Assembly (NCBI GenBank): GCA_004193595.1
Contig: RPGQ01000029.1
Span: forward strand, 46,914 to 110,913
Length of the DNA stretch: 64,000 bases
From: Desulfobacteraceae bacterium Eth-SRB2
Lineage (GTDB): Bacteria > Desulfobacterota > Desulfobacteria > Desulfobacterales > UBA11574
Reading direction: 5' to 3'
The position numbers and the translations under genes are program-made. A model generated the notes under the pieces. The model was not told the DNA's origin. It did no database searches and worked only from the letters and a program-made list of their open reading frames with translations. Position 1 is the stretch's first letter, and each line of letters opens with the position of its first letter. Positions 60,368 through 64,000 of this stretch are shown one piece after another.

Positions 60368-61000
60368 TTATAAACTTCCTAAACGTCTTCCGATTTCCTT
60401 TACCCTCTTTACCATCTTATTGTCTGTCTCAAATTTTTGAAACATCTCCGGTGTAACCTTATTAAAATTCTTAAATTCCTCGGGAGACATCCAACGTGCC
60501 GGACCACCATATTGACAGGTTGTTCCAAATCCACATATAAAACACGGAGGGGTCATGGTATTGTAAAAAAGTTTATCCACTATTTTAAAATTAAAATAAC
60601 TGTTTAGATGATAGCTGATTTCATCGGACACAATTTCGGCTTCGTTACCTCCTACAGCTACTGAGACCGCCGGCTTTCCCATGGTCTGAGGGTTTCGATG
60701 GCGCAAAGGGAAAAGGCGTTCAAGAAAATTATGGGTAAACCCATTTGCTTTTCTAAAATATACCGCCGCTCCAACAACAATGGCATCTGATTCCACGATT
60801 TCATCATATAACGGAAACATATCGTCTTCCATGACACACCGATTGTTCTTGGCACACTTGACACATCCCACACACGGCTTGATATTCATTTGTGCCAGAT
60901 CATATATCCGATAATCCTTTCCGGATTCTTTTAACATCATATCAATTATTCTTCGCAGATTGCTATCAGGTTTTGGACTTCCATTAAATCCCAAAAGCAT
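60368..61000 (-). CDS. Iron-sulfur flavoprotein / NADPH-dependent FMN reductase family
   Basis: From the ATG at 61000, after AAGAAAGGAGGG, the protein has 210 residues. It has a flavodoxin-like fold with FMN loop LGFNGSPKPDSNLR and a Cys cluster CVGCVKCAKNNRC (residues about 43-55), as in archaeal and bacterial iron-sulfur flavoproteins. AIVVGAAVYFRK is the second flavin loop. It passes electrons from ferredoxin-like donors to an unknown acceptor, fitting an anaerobe. The upstream frame extension to 61078 is not part of the domain. Confidence 0.85.
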   Translation of the reverse strand: MLLGFNGSPKPDSNLRRIIDMMLKESGKDYRIYDLAQMNIKPCVGCVKCAKNNRCVMEDDMFPLYDEIVESDAIVVGAAVYFRKANGFTHNFLERLFPLRHRNPQTMGKPAVSVAVGGNEAEIVSDEISYHLNSYFNFKIVDKLFYNTMTPPCFICGFGTTCQYGGPARWMSPEEFKNFNKVTPEMFQKFETDNKMVKRVKEIGRRLGSL

Positions 61001-61144
61001 TATATACCCTCCTTTCTTAATCTTTTTCTTGATAATCAAACTTTTTGAATTAACGATCTTTATGGATGATTTCCACAAAAATTATTTTATCTTCTTTCCC
61101 TTTACTTGGTGCATGGTTTTGTTCGGATTGATTTGCAAACAATT

Positions 61145-61888
61145 CTAATGCTTCAACACCCATCTATTATCGATCTTTTGTCGAGTTGCAAGATGCAACC
61201 ACGATGGGAGGCCAAGCTTGTCGCGCAAGCCGATCAACGCGTCTCCTAATTCGTGCTCATTCGAGAGACGCGAGCCCACCACGTTCTGTCTGAGGTGGAT
61301 GAACAGATCCTGTACAACAGGATCCTTGCTTTGGAAATGCGATATAAAATAGGCTGAAAGCCGATTCTGATCTTCGCTCAGTTTCTTTCTGAATTGTGAG
61401 CATGACAGATCGGCCAGCCTCAAACGCCATGCTGTAACCAGGGGACGGGACTCGGCGGGAAGACTCTGAAGGATGTGAATGGTCCCTCGCTTAAAATCCT
61501 TACGTATTTCATCATAGAACACATCACTGATCGGAAGCATTCCAGTGTCAGTGAACAGGTTGTGAAGTATGTATGTGTTATCAACAGCATTTCTAATTTG
61601 CTTGACGAGGTCCTCTATTCCCGGGTTGAGATTCGGGTGATTCGCCGGCCAGGAGAGAATCGGAAAGCGGTCATGAAACCGCATCCGGACATGGAGCAAT
61701 TCGTGTGCGATATCCACGATTTCGTCAGCAGTGCTTTTGTACCTGATTTCAACGTGCTGTGACCTGTCATCGAATTCCATTCGCGCGCGTTCGGGTATTC
61801 CATCATCCTGGATTAATACGATCGGCACCACATTAGAAACATGGTTGTAGAGTTGTTTTGCGTACTGAGTCTTGAAGTTGTAAGTCAT
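61145..61888 (-). CDS. Unknown protein with HELLH metallopeptidase motif
   Basis: A 247-residue soluble protein. IVDIAHELLHVRMRFHDRF gives an HExxH zinc-binding helix; the third ligand is not obvious. The rest is helical with no known domain (HNLFTDTGMLPISDVFYDEI). Could be an ImmA/IrrE-like or other minor gluzincin. It is preceded by a poor ribosome-binding site. A second HExxH protein (SprT-like) lies 850 bp away, but they do not look related. Confidence 0.6.
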   Translation of the reverse strand: MTYNFKTQYAKQLYNHVSNVVPIVLIQDDGIPERARMEFDDRSQHVEIRYKSTADEIVDIAHELLHVRMRFHDRFPILSWPANHPNLNPGIEDLVKQIRNAVDNTYILHNLFTDTGMLPISDVFYDEIRKDFKRGTIHILQSLPAESRPLVTAWRLRLADLSCSQFRKKLSEDQNRLSAYFISHFQSKDPVVQDLFIHLRQNVVGSRLSNEHELGDALIGLRDKLGLPSWLHLATRQKIDNRWVLKH

Positions 61889-62166
61889 TTTTATATCCCG
61901 GAATTAGTTATTAATGTGAACTTAATTTTTCGTGAACCTTTAGTCAAATCGCTTAATACACGAATTTTCCCTTCAATACAACGAAATCCAAATATACGTG
62001 ATTTAATAAGCGATAGGAAGTACTGACGATAAAGGCGAATTTACATCTGGCGGTCCCTCTTTCAAGGCTTTTCAGCCACAGCGGCTTAATTCAGAAAACA
62101 GCTTGAGGTCATAAAAAAAATACCGCCGCAGGATTTTGGACATATTGAAAACAGTATGCAAATATT

Positions 62167-62781
62167 TTAGAGTCGCAATGCCAAACACAGCCCGTCTTTT
62201 TCCGGTGAGTGGAGTGGAAGAAATGCGAAAAGGTTAACCGACCTCCATTCCGAAGATTTGAAAATCAAACGGTTAAAAGGATCCGCATCTTTGAACCCCA
62301 CGTTATCTGCGATCAGTAACCTGCCTTTTTTCAGCAGTCGGTGACAGTGAGGCAGAACTGAAGCATAGTACTCTTTATCAATATCCAGGAAAACCAAGTC
62401 AAAAGACTTATCCATTTCGGATAGTTTTTCCTGAGAATCACCGACAAGGATATCAATCTGATGATCCAGTCCGGCTCTGTGGAAATTAATTTTGGCTCTG
62501 GCTGCCATATCCGGGTCGTTATCGATGGTTACCAGTCTTCCCCGGGTGGACGCAAAAGCCCTGGCAAGAAAAATCGTTGAATAGCCGGTAGCAGTGCCGA
62601 GTTCCAGTATTCGCCGGGCCTGAGTTACACTTGCCAGAATATGCAGCAGTTCACCGACAATGGGTCCGACAATCGGAATTTCTTCTCGTCGGGCTTCTTC
62701 CTCCAATTCTATCAAAAGTTGATCTCTTTTGGGAAGAAACTGTCTGAAGTATTCTTCCGGATTATCTATGAGATCGGGCAT
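62167..62781 (-). CDS. Class I SAM-dependent O-methyltransferase (Methyltransf_3)
   Basis: A 204-residue Rossmann methyltransferase like CCoAOMT/COMT-type bacterial enzymes. The SAM loop is ILELGTATGYSTIFLARAF, followed by LVTIDNDPDM. The catalytic metal-binding Asp region is DLVFLDIDKEYYASVLP, then LIADNVGFKD. It probably methylates a catechol-type or other hydroxyl using Mg2+. AAGGAG lies before the ATG. Complete and alone. Confidence 0.9.
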   Translation of the reverse strand: MPDLIDNPEEYFRQFLPKRDQLLIELEEEARREEIPIVGPIVGELLHILASVTQARRILELGTATGYSTIFLARAFASTRGRLVTIDNDPDMAARAKINFHRAGLDHQIDILVGDSQEKLSEMDKSFDLVFLDIDKEYYASVLPHCHRLLKKGRLLIADNVGFKDADPFNRLIFKSSEWRSVNLFAFLPLHSPEKDGLCLALRL

Positions 62782-63611
62782 ATTTACTCCTTAGGGCTCA
62801 TGAAAAAATAAGTTTACAATTTTGAGAATTGAGGTGCCCGGCCGGCAAGGCACAAAAACTTAACGATTCTCAAACTTGCCATGAACCAAGCCCATCACGG
62901 TTACCCCATAATTGTTAAGTAAACGTTTAAATGTGGGTATCTTCTGTTCAAAAATTAAACAAATTGCCTGTTTAAATCTTTAACATATTGACAGTTGGAT
63001 AACAACAAAAATTTTAAATTCAAAGGTAACGGCTTTCTAAAAAATACCTTGAAAAGATCGAGTACATTCCAACATATTGTGTTAAAAAATCGATCATAGA
63101 AATATATGGTAGTCAAAATCTTTGGTTTCGACTTTTTACGAGACCCACAAGCTTCAATTCTACATTTTTTTATCTGGAAACCCGCAACCGTTAGCGTGAA
63201 ACCGATACCCAATTATAATTGGCATTATTATTGCTGTATTATTTCATAAATCTTTCATAAAAATCCATGAGAATCTTCCCGTTACACTGGCGGAAAACTG
63301 TGGCTAACCTGGATATTTCTCGTATACAAGGCATTTATTACTAAAAAAAACTTCTCAAAAAATTACCTTAAATATTCAGGCTAACAATCCGGAAATTGAT
63401 TCAAAAATAAAATATCGCGTCATTATATAAATCGGGCAGGGCAGTTGGTGAGCGGTTAAGAATGTTCCGAGTTTAAATGTGGCGATGGCTTAACAGAGGA
63501 TGCACGCTTACCTTCCGCTTTGCCCCAATGAAAGGAGGTGACAAAGACAGGCCATTATATTGCAGAAAAACATCGCTCATAATGATTGTACAAAAGAAAG
63601 GAGGTAAGGTC
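62782..63611. other. Intergenic, hairpins and repeat end only
   Basis: AT-rich. GTGCCCGGCCGGCAAGGCAC (62832) forms a small hairpin. GACTTTTTACGAGACCC (63129) is an end of the dispersed repeat seen at 40.8 and 49.1 kb. GGAGG-type sites occur at about 63534 and 63599. No gene is supported before 63612. Confidence 0.45.
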
Positions 63612-63893
63612 ATGAAGCATTTACTATTTTTCCTGTCTTTAGGAGTTATGATCGTTTGTTTCTCCTTGCCGGTATCTGCCGGGGAAAATAATAACCCCCT
63701 TACTCTTCTGAGTCCAGTCGGGGGGGAGCAAATAGAAGCCGGGTCGGTTTATAACGTGGAATATATGGCTCCCGGCAATGACTGTGTTTGTGTTGAAACT
63801 TCTTACGATGGAGGGTCCACTTGGAAGTGTAATTGTAACCGCAACAAAACAGATGGTCAAGTAGGCACCTTCAGATCTGCATATTTGATATAA
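63612..63893 (+). CDS. Small secreted protein, probably truncated
   Basis: From the ATG at 63612 (AAAGGAGGTAAGGTC upstream) a signal peptide (MKHLLFFLSLGVMIVCFSLP...SA) precedes about 70 mature residues. They start with an Ig-like/BNR-like pattern (PLTLLSPVGGEQIEAGSVYN, SYDGGSTWKCNC) seen in larger surface or adhesion proteins. The frame ends soon after GQVGTFRSAY, and nothing similar continues in other frames, so it may be truncated. Four Cys in the mature part could form disulfides. Confidence 0.55.
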   Translation: MKHLLFFLSLGVMIVCFSLPVSAGENNNPLTLLSPVGGEQIEAGSVYNVEYMAPGNDCVCVETSYDGGSTWKCNCNRNKTDGQVGTFRSAYLI

Positions 63894-64000
63894 GCCCAGG
63901 CGAGTTTTGCAGCATAACGTAATAGGGGCCATACAGGCTGTTAGCAAACGAATCTGAGCATCTTTTTGACGACAAATATAATAATACCATGATTAAGTTC

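Noticed and set aside
62955..63212. 85-codon minus-strand open frame
   Set aside because: Covers a repeat end and has no coding signature.

Overview
The window looks like accessory-rich chromosome of an anaerobic Desulfobacterota bacterium, probably Desulfobacterales. This is inferred from a class III CoA-transferase catabolic operon next to a sigma-54 activator, an iron-sulfur flavoprotein, a YgiQ-type radical SAM protein, a FecR/CHASE2-cyclase signalling operon and many RAYT, IS200, IS66, IS630 and ISKra4 elements. No rRNA, tRNA or CRISPR array was seen. Gene decay is heavy: in-frame stops, frameshifts, truncated transposases and several families of small non-autonomous elements.

Layout. 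1-5.1 kb is debris: an isochorismatase-like gene with an in-frame TGA, an IS4-like transposase tail abutting the 3' half of dnaA, a broken IS66 transposase and a truncated fetB-like permease. 5.1-7.6 kb holds intact genes (a fused SpmA/SpmB protein, an amidohydrolase). 7.7-12.05 kb is bounded by two IS200 copies of equal length in inverted orientation that enclose a decayed SLC13-type transporter and an IS630 relic. 12-16 kb is more debris (IS701-like, DUF4338). 16.4-28.4 kb carries ordinary genes on the minus strand (MlaC-like, DUF457, sulfotransferase, receiver, cupin, aldo/keto reductase, a PlsC-CdsA-CDP-alcohol transferase phospholipid operon) and two cold-shock genes on the plus strand, interleaved with a RAYT element and its deletion derivative.

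31.3-38.6 kb is a three-gene signalling operon: an MscS channel with a cyclic-nucleotide-binding domain, a FecR-TPR-beta-barrel protein and a CHASE2 class III nucleotide cyclase. These may form a cyclase-to-channel circuit. 39-49 kb holds YgiQ, an RluA-type enzyme, a NYN-LOTUS protein, an unknown 447-residue protein, a HEPN/MNT toxin-antitoxin pair and a second RAYT. It also has repeats in which an attI-like sequence and the 5' end of a tyrosine-recombinase gene face away from a different gene each time; four such copies occur in the window, and the layout recalls an integron.

51.1-58.9 kb is a catabolic locus. A PAS-PAS-GAF-AAA+-Fis activator is destroyed by a small element with a 12-bp target duplication and by a frameshift in Walker A. 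It lies upstream of an intact six-gene operon: two class III CoA-transferases plus four small proteins, one resembling the Fe-S small subunits of benzylsuccinate synthase. The rest (59-64 kb) has a degenerate receiver overlapping a SprT-like metalloprotein, an Fe-S flavoprotein, a HELLH protein, an O-methyltransferase and a small secreted protein.
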